Assembly: GCA_963555835.3 (NCBI GenBank)
Contig: CAUVWZ020000002.1
Location: 496,001-560,000, forward strand
Source: JAPUME01 sp027294185
GTDB lineage: Bacteria > Acidobacteriota > Terriglobia > UBA7540 > JAPUME01
Direction of reading: 5' to 3'
DNA length: 64,000 nucleotides
The notes beneath the pieces are model-generated. The model was not told the origin of the DNA and ran no database searches. It saw nothing but the letters and a program-made list of their open reading frames with translations. The translations under genes were made by a program, and so were the position numbers. Every line of letters begins with the position of its first letter. Positions within the stretch are counted from its first letter, which is position 1. Below, piece by piece: positions 28,433 through 38,114 of the stretch.

Positions 28433-29308
28433 TCAACGCTTGCCGGTCGCCCGGGCGGCTGCCCGCTCGATGGCGCGCCGAGTGTAGACACGGGCCAAAT
28501 GTGCCCGGTAATCATCGGATGCGTAAAGGTCGGACTCGAGTTCGACACCATCAACCGCGCCCTGCGCGGCTTCCCGGACTTTTCCGCTATCAAGTCGCCG
28601 GCCCTTCAGAGCCGCTTCCACTTTGCGTGCTCGGAATGGAGTAACAGCAACTCCCGTAATTCCTACGGCAAGGTCCCTGCAAGTTCCGTTGCCGTCCATC
28701 GAGACCCGCACCGCAACTCCGACCACGGCAAAACCGGATGCCGGGTGGTGAACCTTCAAGTAAGCCTCGCCGGAGTTCGCGGGCAGAGAAGGAACGCGAA
28801 TTTCAGTCAGAATTTCATCCTCTTTCAGGGCAGTGGTGAGGAGGTCAAGGAAAAAGTCCTTCGCAGCGATCGAACGCTCACCCGTCCGGCTGACGGCCTT
28901 TATTTCCGCGTCCAGAGCCAGAATCGTGGCGGTCCAATCGGCAGCCGGGTCGGAGTGCGCCAGAGAGCCTCCAATCGTGCCCTTGTTTCTAACCTGCACA
29001 TCCCCAATCTCGCCCGCGGTTTCCGACAACAGCGGGCAGGCGGATTTCACCAGGTCGGATGATTCAAGCTGGTGGTGCGTGGCAAGTGCTCCGATGGCGA
29101 TCTTCCCGCCCTCCTCGCGAATGGTGTCGAGCCCCGCAATACGGCCGACATCGATCAAATGTTTCGGGGCAGCCAGTCGCAGCTTCATCAAGGGAATCAG
29201 GCTGTGTCCGCCGGCGAGAATTTTCCCGTCCGCGCCGTAGTTGGCCAACAGGGCGACCGCTTCCGCGAGCGAATCGGGGCGGTGGTACTCAAAAGGTTCA
29301 GGAATCAT
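28433..29308 (-). CDS. coxM: FAD-binding subunit of a molybdenum hydroxylase (CoxM/CutM family)
   Basis: A 291-residue protein with the FAD-binding PCMH motifs AGGHSLIPLMKLRL (about 32) and TIGGSLAHSDPAADW (about 108), and a CO_deh_flav_C domain at the C-terminus. In intact enzymes it passes electrons from the [2Fe-2S] subunit to quinones. Its start overlaps the large-subunit stop by 4 bp (ATGA). No [2Fe-2S] small subunit is found in this window. Confidence 0.88.
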   Translation of the reverse strand: MIPEPFEYHRPDSLAEAVALLANYGADGKILAGGHSLIPLMKLRLAAPKHLIDVGRIAGLDTIREEGGKIAIGALATHHQLESSDLVKSACPLLSETAGEIGDVQVRNKGTIGGSLAHSDPAADWTATILALDAEIKAVSRTGERSIAAKDFFLDLLTTALKEDEILTEIRVPSLPANSGEAYLKVHHPASGFAVVGVAVRVSMDGNGTCRDLAVGITGVAVTPFRARKVEAALKGRRLDSGKVREAAQGAVDGVELESDLYASDDYRAHLARVYTRRAIERAAARATGKR

Positions 29309-30771
29309 GAGGGCCTCCTCTGCTCGATCAGGCGCCAGATCTTTTCCGGTTTGAGCGGCATATCGACGTGAGCCACACCGAAAGGTTGCAGGGCATCCAC
29401 AACCGCATTCACAATCGCCGGTGTGGACCCGATCGTGCCGGCCTCACCCACCCCCTTTACGCCCCACGGATTCACCGGCGTCGGTGTCACGGTTCGGTCC
29501 AATTGGAACCAGGGGAACGAGGTCGATTTAGGCAGCGCGTAGTCCATCAGCTCACCGGTAGTAAGCTGGCCGTTTTCATCGTAGACATGCTCTTCCCACA
29601 TGGCCTGACCTACGCCCTGGGCAATCCCGCCGTGAACCTGACCTTCCACCAGCATCGGGTTGATCACCCGTCCGCAGTCGTCCACGGCAACGTAGCTGAG
29701 CAGTTTGATCTGTCCGGTTTCTGAATCCACCTCAACTTCCGCGATGTGGGTGCCAAAGGGAAAAGTAAAGTTTGAAGGCTCGAAAACATGGCTGGCTTCC
29801 AGCCCCGGTTCCACGCCCGGCGGCAACCGCTTCGCGAAATAGGCCTCGCTGATTACCTCGGTCAGGGGAATGGATTTTTTCGCCCTTTTGGTCGTGCGAA
29901 TTTTGCCTTTTTCAAAAGCCAGGTCGCGGGCCGGGACGCGCATCTTGTGCGCGGCGATCTTGGCCATTTTCTGCTTCAGTTTTTGCAGGGCGTAAAATAT
30001 CGCCGACCCTCCGACTGCAGTGGCTCGGCTGCCAAAGGTGCCGATGCCGTACCGAACCGCTCCGGTGTCGCCGTGGATCACGGTCACGTCGTCAAAGGGG
30101 ATGCCGAGCTCATCGGCAACGATCTGGCTGAAAGAGGTCTCCTGTCCCTGCCCCTGCGGGCCAACACCGGTCATCACGGTGACCTTGCCGGTGGGTTCAA
30201 TACGAACCGCCCCGCTTTCCCATCCACCGGCGGGCATACGGCTGGAGGGGCCCATGGCGCAAATCTCAACATAGGTGGATAGGCCGATGCCGATATAGCG
30301 GCCTTTCTTGCGAAGCTGAGCCTGCTTTTTGCGCAAGCTCTTGTAGCCGAAGAGCGCGAGGGCTTTCTTAAGCGCTCCTTGATAGTTGGAGCTGTCGTAG
30401 GTAACACCGGTGGCCAGGGTAAAGGGACCCTGTCTGGGCTTTGGAAAATTCTTCCTGCGCACATCGACGGGATCCAGTCCGAGTTTGTGTGCCACCAGAT
30501 CGACCACCCGTTCGATGATATAGGTGGCTTCGGGACGGCCGGCACCGCGGTAGGCGTCGGTAGCCATTTTATTCGTGAAAACTCCGATGGTCACGAGATC
30601 CAGCGCCGGAATGGTATAGCCGCCGACGATCATCATAGGTGTGGAAGTCGGAATCAGCGGCGTGAGAAGCTGGAAATAGGCCCCGAGATCGGCGATCACC
30701 TGACACTTGAGGCCCATCACTTTGCCGTCCTTGCGGGCATAAATCTCCAGATCGTCAATCTGAGGCCGAAA
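29305..30771 (-). pseudogene. coxL: Molybdopterin-binding large subunit, form II CoxL type, 5' truncated
   Basis: The C-terminal 60% of a CoxL/XdhA-type subunit. AYRGAGRPEATYIIERVVD is the form II active-site loop, and later come the MPT-binding segments and VKGVGEAGTIGSTPAIVNA. Full-length relatives are near 780 residues; here the first Met (30720) gives 471. Recognisable sequence continues upstream without a Met to about 30771 (QIDDLEIYARKDGKV), then ends abruptly. The missing half holds other cofactor residues, so the product is probably non-functional. The break marks the edge of the accessory region. Confidence 0.85.
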
Positions 30772-30844
30772 GGCTATGTTGTTGATTCGTTTAGCCCTTT
30801 CCTGCTTCTTACCTCACGGTTTTCCTTCCTATTCGGCACTTACT

Positions 30845-30866
30845 GTTCCCAAGTTGTTCCCAAGTT
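30845..30866. repeat. Tandem 11-bp direct repeat at the coxL break
   Basis: GTTCCCAAGTT is repeated twice in direct succession, about 75 bp beyond the last coxL-like codon. It may be a remnant of an integration or recombination event; no function is shown. Confidence 0.4.
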
Positions 30867-30962
30867 TCGACTATGAGCTGACGAAGATTCCAGTCTGATT
30901 CTCAAACCTTGCTCACGAGGTCTTTACAGTCAGGGGGGTCTCTGTTCTAAGCTAATCACGTG

Positions 30963-31403
30963 ATGAAGGGTACCAAAAGGGGCCAAAAGGGGCCACGCAA
31001 GGGGAAGCTTCGCACCCCCCAACCAGTTCAGGATCGTGTTGTGGCCAAGAAAATCGAAGGCAAGTCTGATCGGCGGATTGGCAGAGAAGAACACATAAAA
31101 CGAGACACGGTGAAAAGAATCCTGTCCCAAAGCGAAGTTCGAGAAAGGCTACTGCAATACCGACAAGAGATATTCAGCCGAATCCCTAAGGCCCTGGAAG
31201 TCTACGACTACCACCTGGAACAGAACAACGAGCGGGTAGCCACCAAGATCTTGGAGGGCACACAGGCCCTAATCAAGAAGCAGGAAGTCATCCTCGAGGA
31301 GACGAAGCCTTTTGGCGCAGACCGCTCGGAAAAAGAGCTTCGATACTTCGCACGCAACGGTTTCTGGCCGGACGACCCGGAAGCCAGCGTAGCAGGAGAC
31401 TGA
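30963..31403 (+). CDS. Basic helix-turn-helix-like protein, terminase-small-subunit-like
   Basis: 146 residues from the ATG at 30963 (a GTG lies just before it). A very basic N-terminus (MKGTKRGQKGPRKGK) precedes a helix-turn-helix-like stretch (VVAKKIEGKSDRRIGREEHIKRDTVKRIL) and helices resembling phage terminase small subunits and related DNA-binding proteins. No phage genes follow, so it is more likely an orphan. No strong ribosome site is visible. Function unknown. Confidence 0.5.
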   Translation: MKGTKRGQKGPRKGKLRTPQPVQDRVVAKKIEGKSDRRIGREEHIKRDTVKRILSQSEVRERLLQYRQEIFSRIPKALEVYDYHLEQNNERVATKILEGTQALIKKQEVILEETKPFGADRSEKELRYFARNGFWPDDPEASVAGD

Positions 31404-31758
31404 CTGCAAGAAGGAAAGGGCAAGTCAACGTTAGGCTGGGGTAAGCACTATCCCCCCGTTTCTACCCCACTCCTTTGCGGCCATGGGGATGTGAGCTTTG
31501 CACAAGAGGGCGCCTGGCACACATGTTCAAACGAGGCGAACAATAGGGATGACTTTTGGATAGCCCGTCAATCCATGCTTAACTGGATTCCTTTCCTTAA
31601 ACGGTCACTCCATCGTTTTCAACAGATTTGTTCAAAACCCTGTGGAAAGACGCCCCCCCGTGATCATGAAAGCCAAGTCCCGGAACGGCATTTAGCTCTT
31701 TGCACAAAGGTAAGGCAATCCGATTTTACTAGGGTCAAATCAGGAAGCTAAGGCAGGT
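31404..31758. other. Intergenic accessory DNA without a supported gene
   Basis: One open frame (31491-31751, plus strand) has low-complexity, cysteine-rich composition and no convincing start signal, so it is not called. The region ends in a kinase-tail relic. Confidence 0.4.
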
Positions 31759-31800
31759 TTATTCCGGAAAGTTCATCCGCCGCAGGAGGTCCTGGAAGCC
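31759..31800 (-). repeat. Kinase C-terminal relic 1 (GFQDLLRRMNFPE, stop TAA)
   Basis: Minus-strand codons GFQDLLRRMNFPE followed by TAA, matching the tail LRSDPRFQDLLRRMNFPE that ends many acidobacterial TPR-carrying Ser/Thr kinases (from memory of the family). It borders the aldehyde dehydrogenase block; no -35 box like those at other junctions is seen beside it. Confidence 0.65.
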
Positions 31801-31888
31801 TCTATTTAGGTGGATTCTCTTGGGCGTGCTTGGCGCGGAGGCCAAGTAACGGGAGTGCCAGAGCCCGGCCAAATCTCACAGGCGAATC

Positions 31889-31912
31889 TTTCCCAATCGG
31901 AAGATTGGGAAA
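31889..31912. other. Perfect 10-bp hairpin with GGAA tetraloop
   Basis: TTTCCCAATC and GATTGGGAAA enclose GGAA. It is downstream of the minus-strand aldehyde dehydrogenase gene but lacks a T-run in that direction, so its terminator role is uncertain. Confidence 0.45.
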
Positions 31913-32117
31913 AAACGGGAAACCTCGCAAGATCACGAGGGCCTCTTTTCCACTTAAACACAAGAACCTGACAAACAAAGAACCCAATCTCGTATGTAAA
32001 CACATAAAACTCGAAACTACCGATGTCTTTCGGATGAGCTTTCGCATAGTTGGTTTGAACGGTTCCAGAGGCAGCGTAGGAGCTACCCCCGCACCATTGC
32101 CCCCAACAACCGCAGCG

Positions 32118-33623
32118 TCAGATCGGAGTGCAGACCGACTTCACTTCGGTGTACGCCTCGAGCACTTCATGTCCCATCTCGCGCCCCCATCCGGATTGTT
32201 TATATCCGCCGAAAGGCAGCGCCGCATCAAAGATGTTGTAGCAGTTGATCCAAACAGTGCCCGCACGGAGTTGAGAAGCAATGCGGTGTGCCTTTTGAAT
32301 ATCGCGGGTCCATATGCCTGCCGCTAATCCGTAGATCGTGTCGTTTGCTTGCGCAATGAGTTCATTTGTGTCGCTAAACGGAATGGCAGTTACTACCGGG
32401 CCGAAGATTTCCTCTTGAACTACCTTCATTCTTTCGTTGGTATTCACCAACACTGTCGGCTCTACAAAATATCCCTTGTCGCCGAGCCTGCTGCCTCCAA
32501 CGACTGCCTTGGCTCCTTCTGAAAATCCGGATTCCAGGTAACCGCAGACCCGATTCAATTGTTCCTCGGAAACCAGGGGGCCCATATCGGTGGAGGGCTC
32601 CAAACCAGGGCCGACATGGATTTTTTGGGCTTGTTCGGCGATGCCTTCCACCACCTTGTCAAACGATCCCTTCTCGATGTACAGCCGGGACCCGGCAGAG
32701 CAGCACTGACCGTGGTTGAAAAATATTGCGCTCGCCGCGCCAGGAATCGCGGTTTGCATATCAGCATCGTGTAACACAATGTTCGGCGATTTGCCGCCAA
32801 GTTCCAGAGAGACCTTCTTGAGGTTTCCGGTGGCCCCTTGCACGATCAGCTTTCCTACATCGGTGGATCCAGTGAACGCAACTTTATCCACTTTCGGATG
32901 AGCGGCTAGCGGTGCGCCAGCCGTTTCTCCGTATCCGGGAACGATATTGACAACTCCGTCAGGGAATCCTGTTTCCTGAATCAGTTCGCCGAGTCGAATA
33001 GCGGTGAGAGGCGTCTGCTCGGCCGGCTTCAAGACCACCGTGCAGCCAGCCGCCAGCGCCGGGCCAAGCTTCCAGGTGGCCATCAGGAGTGGGAAATTCC
33101 ATGGGATGATCTGTCCAACAACCCCCACCGGCTCGCGTAGGGTATATGCGAGGTATTTCACGCCGGGGGTGTAGGGGACCGAAAGGGGAATCGTATTTCC
33201 TTCGATCTTCGTCGCCCACCCGGCCATATAGCGAAATAGGTCGACCGCAAGTGGAACGTCGGCGGCGCGGGCAACTGTGAGCGGCTTGCCATTGTCCAGA
33301 GACTCGAGTTGAGCGAACTCTTCCAGATTCTTTTCTAGGAGATCAGCGAGCTTCCAAATGAGACAGCCGCGCTCCGAGGCAGTGAGCCTTGACCACGGCC
33401 CGGTGTCAAATGCAGCCCGGGCCGAGTTAACTGCGCGATCGATATCCTCTCGGTCTCCCTCGGCAACCTGGGAAAGAACTTCTCCGTTCGCCGGATTATA
33501 GGTTGCAAATGTCTTTCCGGACGCAGATTGCACCCACTTTCCATTGATGAGCATCTTTTGAGTTTTTGAAACAAAGCGGGTTACTTTGTCATCCAACTTA
33601 TGGGTTTGCGTAGCAGTGGCCAT
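32118..33623 (-). CDS. NAD(P)-dependent aldehyde dehydrogenase
   Basis: A full-length 501-residue ALDH. Glu274 (LELGGKSP) and the nucleophile Cys308 (FNHGQCCSAG) are present, as are the cofactor loops PWNFP (about 174) and TGSTDVGK (about 251). The sequence resembles betaine/retinal-type ALDHs that oxidise small aldehydes to acids. A strong ribosome site (AAAGGAGGAAAGGCG) precedes the ATG. The gene stands alone in an accessory block between kinase-tail relics, together with a small membrane protein gene. Confidence 0.92.
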   Translation of the reverse strand: MATATQTHKLDDKVTRFVSKTQKMLINGKWVQSASGKTFATYNPANGEVLSQVAEGDREDIDRAVNSARAAFDTGPWSRLTASERGCLIWKLADLLEKNLEEFAQLESLDNGKPLTVARAADVPLAVDLFRYMAGWATKIEGNTIPLSVPYTPGVKYLAYTLREPVGVVGQIIPWNFPLLMATWKLGPALAAGCTVVLKPAEQTPLTAIRLGELIQETGFPDGVVNIVPGYGETAGAPLAAHPKVDKVAFTGSTDVGKLIVQGATGNLKKVSLELGGKSPNIVLHDADMQTAIPGAASAIFFNHGQCCSAGSRLYIEKGSFDKVVEGIAEQAQKIHVGPGLEPSTDMGPLVSEEQLNRVCGYLESGFSEGAKAVVGGSRLGDKGYFVEPTVLVNTNERMKVVQEEIFGPVVTAIPFSDTNELIAQANDTIYGLAAGIWTRDIQKAHRIASQLRAGTVWINCYNIFDAALPFGGYKQSGWGREMGHEVLEAYTEVKSVCTPI

Positions 33624-33697
33624 CGCCTTTCCTCCTTTATGACCCTTCGTTTCGGATTTGCCGCGGTAGATTTATCAGTTGTTCGCGCGTGGCACAT

Positions 33698-33718
33698 ACA
33701 TCGCGCGTCTTGCGATGT
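33698..33718. promoter_or_regulatory. 7-bp dyad upstream of the aldehyde dehydrogenase gene
   Basis: ACATCGC and GCGATGT flank 7 bp, about 75-95 bp upstream of the ATG at 33623. It may be an operator; no factor can be named. The rest of 33624-33975 shows no gene. Confidence 0.3.
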
Positions 33719-33975
33719 GTGCGAATTCGAAACCGCTGTCACCACGAAGTTACGTCCACCCCTGTATACACCTCCGGAGGGAGGAAGGCAAATGGGAAGA
33801 GCAGGAGTCAGGACTCAGGAGCAAAATGCGCGAGATCCCCCTCGACCCTCGCCGTCCACCTGCAACATTCCAAACTCGTATTTCTCAATCATCGTGCTCC
33901 CCTGCATTCATTAAGGATTCGGGGAACTCTTCTTCGGCATTGGCTGGAATCCTTGGCAGGAAATCAGCCATCTGC

Positions 33976-34383
33976 CTATGGTTTGTATATTAACCCGGCG
34001 ACGACTCCCTGAATGACGTGTGCAAACACCTGGAAAATCATGTTCGTGACAACCAAGCCAGCAGGCAAAAAGGTAAAGCTGAAGTACTGGTACAAGATTC
34101 CTACCATTGGGGAGAGTATGGCCACGACGATGCCAAGTTTCACACCGGCCATTAAACCACCGCCTAGCGCCGCACTGACCTTGACAAACAGGAAAGCAAA
34201 GGCAACCGCAAAAATCAGGTCTGTCACAATGTAGGCAGTAATTACTTCTCGAAACATATCGGGATGGGCAGAAGTCACCTGCTCGTATTGTTGTCGTACA
34301 ATCTGCGTGTAGAGGACCCAGTTCAGGGCCACGCGAACAACCCATACCCCTAACGCTGCTCCGCAAAAGCGACCTAAATTCAT
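33976..34383 (-). CDS. Small four-helix membrane protein
   Basis: 135 residues with four predicted membrane helices (about 4-24, 48-72, 78-100, 107-132) and no recognised catalytic motif. The helices contain glycine-rich stretches (LGGGLMAGVKLGIVVAIL). The ribosome site AGGAGGGTAAGAAA before the ATG is strong, so it is very likely translated. It lies about 350 bp upstream of the aldehyde dehydrogenase gene on the same strand. Function unknown. Confidence 0.65.
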   Translation of the reverse strand: MNLGRFCGAALGVWVVRVALNWVLYTQIVRQQYEQVTSAHPDMFREVITAYIVTDLIFAVAFAFLFVKVSAALGGGLMAGVKLGIVVAILSPMVGILYQYFSFTFLPAGLVVTNMIFQVFAHVIQGVVAGLIYKP

Positions 34384-34553
34384 TTTCTTACCCTCCTAGA
34401 GGACCGTATTGCCTCCCATCGTAGAGGTCTCGTGTCTGGAACTTGATCTATAGTGGGGCGATGCGCCGATTTTCCTCCTAGGGATATGCGTTTGTCAAGG
34501 AGAGTCAACCGGTTTGTGCCTTCTTTCCCCTTCTGGCTTAAAGGAGATGGAGA

Positions 34554-34610
34554 GGTCAACGTGGAGGGTTTACTCCGGAAAGTTCATCCGCCGCAGTAGG
34601 GATTGGAAAG
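34554..34610 (-). repeat. Kinase C-terminal relic 2 with degenerate -35 box
   Basis: SLLRRMNFPE plus TAA on the minus strand (34570-34610), then TTGACC at 34554-34559 at the same 10-bp gap seen at the other junctions. It is the left boundary of the duplicated MFS cassette. Confidence 0.65.
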
Positions 34611-34761
34611 GAGGCCAGTTGCGCATGTGCTTGCCTAGTTGTCCCATTTCCGCTGAACCGCGACACTTAGCGGGGCGTAGGGGGCGGCGTCGTCCAGACC
34701 GGCAACATGGTGATGCTCTGGCTGCAACAAGGACCAGGCGGGCGAAAGGAGCCTGTTCACG

Positions 34762-36053
34762 TTACCCTTCGATTTTCTTCGATGGCGAGATCCACAACCA
34801 AAGGGCCGCGGCCCCAAGCGCAACCACGCTGGCGAAATCCAACGCATGGACCCACCCGAAATGCTGCGCAATGAGAGGGGTGAGCGTGGGCGAAATCACT
34901 CCACCGAGGTTGCCGCCAGTGTTCATAAGGCCGCCCGTGAATCCGGCTCTTCTTCCGGATATTTGGTTCGCACTAGCCCAAAAGGGGCCTTCTACCCCCA
35001 GGAGCAGGCCGGTACATACGGCCAGAATGGCAGCTGCCAAGTATGCGTTTTCAACGCGTGCCCCGATAGCCAGAAAGATAGCCGCACTCACAAGGCACCC
35101 CATCGGGACGATTCGTCTCCCCCAATCTATTCCCAATCCCGTTTTAACAAGTCGGTCCGAGAGATAGCCACCCCCTACCGTGGTCAGGGCGGCGAGTATC
35201 CAGGGCACCGTAGTCAGCCAGACGCTCTCTGCCTGACTCAAATGGCGAACCTGTTTCAGGTAGAGGAAAAACCAGAAGACAAATATGTACCCCACATAAC
35301 CGTACAAAGTGTAACTGGCGACCAATCGCCACAAATTGCCGCTGGCCAGCTGGTACTTAATCGAAGGCGGCCGGCTTGTCAGTTCGGAATGCAGCGCGGT
35401 GCCTGCCTGGATCGCATCCAGCTCAGCCGCATTCACGGCCCGATGTTGCGATGGGTAGTCCCGTACGTAAAGCGCCCAGGCAACGGTAAGGAGCAGTGAA
35501 AACACCGAGGCAATGTAAAAAGAACTTTGCCAGCTCCACAGAAGAATCATCCAAGAAACGAGAGGTGGCACTAAAAAAGAACCGATACTAACGCCGGAAA
35601 GGGCCAATCCGTTAGCATGGGCTCGTTCGCTTAATGGGAACCAATTGGTGACTGTGCGATAAAAAAGGTGCTCGTGGGAAACATTGGTGCCTGAAAAATT
35701 CCAAATAGGAATCGAAGTGCAATCAGGGCGTTCAAAACACTGAGCCCGGTCAGCAGGGAAATTCTCCCGATCATGCCAGATAAAAAAGTGAATATACCCC
35801 ATGTGGCCATTGCGCAGCCCAGTACTCTCCTTGGGCCAAAACGGTCGGCCAGCATCCCGCCCGGCACCTGGAAGAGAGTGTAGCCGAGCACAAATGCGCT
35901 GAAAACAGTTCCCATTTGTGTCTGGGTGAGATGAAAATCTTTCATGATGGAATCGCCTGCCACCGAGATATTGACGCGCTGAAAGAAGTTCACCACCGCT
36001 ACGGTACATAGCAGACCACCAATTTTCCAACGTATACGGCTCGCAATGCCCAT
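34762..36053 (-). pseudogene. MFS sugar-acid/phosphate permease, frameshifted copy
   Basis: Nearly identical at DNA level to the intact MFS gene at 55806-57089. An extra ATAAAAAA at 35659-35666 interrupts the frame after APMFPTST, so the N-terminal 130 codons and the rest are in different frames. The parent belongs to the anion:cation symporter (ExuT/GudP-like) group: 12 helices, with GGMLADRFGPRRVLG in the first half. An 8-base insertion destroys the product unless a downstream restart makes a truncated protein. Only a sequencing or assembly error would change this. Confidence 0.85.
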
Positions 36054-36179
36054 AAAGTCGGCTCAATAACGGACAGTTACCCGGCATGTCCTGGGGTACG
36101 GGATGTAGACAGGAATTTTCGATTCCAACCTTTGCTTGGGGCAAGAATCTACACTAGCCGCCCTGTCGAGTCAAGCTCA

Positions 36180-36234
36180 GATCGCCACCCATCTTTTCCT
36201 GGACACGATAGCGTGAAATGCTCTTGCCAATTAT
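36180..36234 (-). pseudogene. Ser/Thr kinase N-terminal relic A
   Basis: Minus-strand codons IGKSISRYRVQEKMGG match the first codons of the kinase fragment at 46481-46702. The start codon is now ATA, and homology ends at the glycine-rich loop. It is the right boundary of MFS copy 1. Confidence 0.65.
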
Positions 36235-36260
36235 AAGGGGGACCCTGATTTGATGGGGTT

Positions 36261-36289
36261 ATCGTAAGCTGCACTATGAGGTAAGTCAA
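36261..36289 (-). promoter_or_regulatory. Relic kinase promoter A
   Basis: TTGACT (36284-36289), 17 bp and TACGAT (36261-36266). The same -35/-10 pair sits before four other kinase heads. Confidence 0.6.
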
Positions 36290-36299
36290 TGCGAGGGGG

Positions 36300-36360
36300 C
36301 TACTCCGGAAAGTTCATCCGCCGCAGGAGGTCTTGGAAGCGGGGGTCGGAGCGGAGGGGG
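36300..36360 (-). repeat. Kinase C-terminal relic 3
   Basis: Complete tail PLRSDPRFQDLLRRMNFPE plus TAG, 10 bp from the -35 box of relic promoter A. This is the cleanest junction in the window: tail, promoter and head in one continuous minus-strand stretch. Confidence 0.75.
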
Positions 36361-36429
36361 TTCATTGCTGTCGCGACCTTTAGGAAAGCCAGAGCGAACG
36401 CGCCCCGGAGGAGCGTTTGGTCTAGTTTC

Positions 36430-36564
36430 TTACGTGAGGCTTAGCCGAAGCTTCCCGTTCACTCGATTCGCGTTCGTCTGCCGGAAGGTTCCGGTCAATG
36501 TGGTTGCCCCAGCTCCCAGCGTAAAAAGCAAAAGAACCAGTAAGGTGTTTCTGAATTGCCTCAT
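36430..36564 (-). CDS. Truncated exported peptide, 44 residues
   Basis: ATG at 36564 with GGAG six bases upstream. A signal peptide (MRQFRNTLLVLLLFTLGAGA) is followed by TTLTGTFRQTNANRVNGKLRLSL, resembling the first strand of a secreted Ig-like or carboxypeptidase-like domain, then TAA. It looks like the 5' remnant of a longer secreted protein gene. It may still be translated and exported. Confidence 0.5.
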   Translation of the reverse strand: MRQFRNTLLVLLLFTLGAGATTLTGTFRQTNANRVNGKLRLSLT

Positions 36565-36779
36565 TGTTTTCTCCGATTCATAAATCTTTTGCTTAGCAGC
36601 ATAATTTCTTTTACGTTACTATCCCCTCGCGGGAAATCCACCTAAATCCAAATCGCATACATAGGAGCTTTCCCCCGCATTTCAAGTTTGAAATCGTAGA
36701 AGCAACCCTCGACTAACCTCCAACATCAATTTTGATGCGGGTTCTAGCATCAACATTGCTTTCCGGAGGTGTAAACCCA

Positions 36780-38114
36780 ATGGGTGAGAGCCAAAAACAG
36801 GGATTTCAACTGTCATTCAACCGGTTTTTGCGGGTCGCTTTTCAGGGATCACGGGTGACCTCCAACTCCAACGGAGGTCTGATTCTTGTGCGCGAGTTGG
36901 ACGAGCGATTGGGATTCGGCGAACTCGTCGAGCAGCACTTGAGCGATTCTCGAGCGAACAATGCGCGGTTGCCCTTTGCGGACCTTCTACGGCAGTCCGT
37001 GTACAGTCGCCTGGCTGGGTACGAGGATGTGAACGATGCCGAGCAACTCTCACGAGATCCGACCTTCCGGCTAATCGGTTCAGAGAAGAATTGGGATCGA
37101 GGGGCAGCACTGCCATCCCGGTTGCAAACCTTCGAGACGGAACTTCTGGCTGAGGAGGAAAACTTCGCGGGGCTGGCACGGGTAAACCGAGAGCTGATCG
37201 GCAATGCAGAAGCGATTGATTCACCGGACCGAACCGTGCTGGACATGGATTCGACCGAGATTCCGGTCTACGGCGAACAGGAGAATAGCGCCTACAACGG
37301 GCACTTCGAGTCCATGTGTTATCACCCGCTGTTGCTGTTTAATCGAGACGGCGACTGTCTGGCGGCGAAGCTGCGTCCTGGAAACGTGCACAGTGCCGAG
37401 GACTGGGAAGAACTTCTCCTGCCGGAGATCGAGCGGCAGCAGACGCTGGGCAAGGAGGTGGTGTTTCGTGCCGACGCCGCCTTCGCCAAACCGGAGATCT
37501 ATGAGGCGCTGGAGGAGCGGGGCGTGAAGTACGCCATTCGCATTCCTTCTAACGACAACCTGGAACGAGATATTGCCGAACTGGTGCCGCGCCCGGTGGG
37601 CAGGCCCAGCAAGAAACCGCTGGTCGAATACAAGGGAATTCTGTACCAGGCAGCGGGATGGAAGACGGCCCGAAGGGTGGTGGCGAAGGTAGAGCATCAT
37701 CTGGGAGAGTTGTACCCGCGAGTCAGGTTCATTGTGACGAACCTGACGTTTCCGAGTCGGGCGGTGGTACGGTTTTACAACAAACGGGGGACAGCGGAGC
37801 AGTGGATCAAAGAAGGAAAGCAAGCAGTGAAGATGACGCGGCTCAGTTGTCACCGGTTCCGGTCGAACGAGGTCCGGCTGTGGCTCACCATCATCGCCTA
37901 TAACCTGGGCAACCTTTGGCGGCGGCTGGCATTGCCGCAAAGAATCGGGAACTGGTCCCTGACGAGCTTGCAGCAGCGATTGGTCAAAACCGGAGGACGC
38001 CTGATTAAGCATGCCCGCTATTATTGGTTGTTGTTAGCGGAGAGCCACCTGACTCGGCGGCTGTTTGCCAGCATGCTGGGACGGATAGATGGGCTGTCGC
38101 TTCCCTCTGGATAG
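36780..38114 (+). CDS. IS1380-family transposase
   Basis: 444 residues from the ATG at 36780, chosen because GGAGG precedes it by 10 bases. DDE-type signatures: VLDMDSTEIP, VVFRADAAFAKPEIY, and YNKRGTAEQWIKEGK (the Y-R-E region of IS4/IS1380-like enzymes). The reading frame is intact, so the element may still move. The C-terminal segment LIKHARYYWLLLAESHLTRR recurs in a broken form near 54500. The nearby S1P-lyase-like gene starts right after the element's end. Confidence 0.9.
   Translation: MGESQKQGFQLSFNRFLRVAFQGSRVTSNSNGGLILVRELDERLGFGELVEQHLSDSRANNARLPFADLLRQSVYSRLAGYEDVNDAEQLSRDPTFRLIGSEKNWDRGAALPSRLQTFETELLAEEENFAGLARVNRELIGNAEAIDSPDRTVLDMDSTEIPVYGEQENSAYNGHFESMCYHPLLLFNRDGDCLAAKLRPGNVHSAEDWEELLLPEIERQQTLGKEVVFRADAAFAKPEIYEALEERGVKYAIRIPSNDNLERDIAELVPRPVGRPSKKPLVEYKGILYQAAGWKTARRVVAKVEHHLGELYPRVRFIVTNLTFPSRAVVRFYNKRGTAEQWIKEGKQAVKMTRLSCHRFRSNEVRLWLTIIAYNLGNLWRRLALPQRIGNWSLTSLQQRLVKTGGRLIKHARYYWLLLAESHLTRRLFASMLGRIDGLSLPSG

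Noticed and set aside
30963..31403. Start of a prophage
   Set aside because: Only one terminase-like small protein is present; no other phage genes follow.
31491..31751. 86-codon plus-strand frame
   Set aside because: No ribosome site, no domain, atypical composition, and it runs up to the kinase relic.
33600..33975. Short plus-strand frames upstream of the aldehyde dehydrogenase
   Set aside because: Low-complexity sequence without start signals; the region is better seen as a promoter zone.
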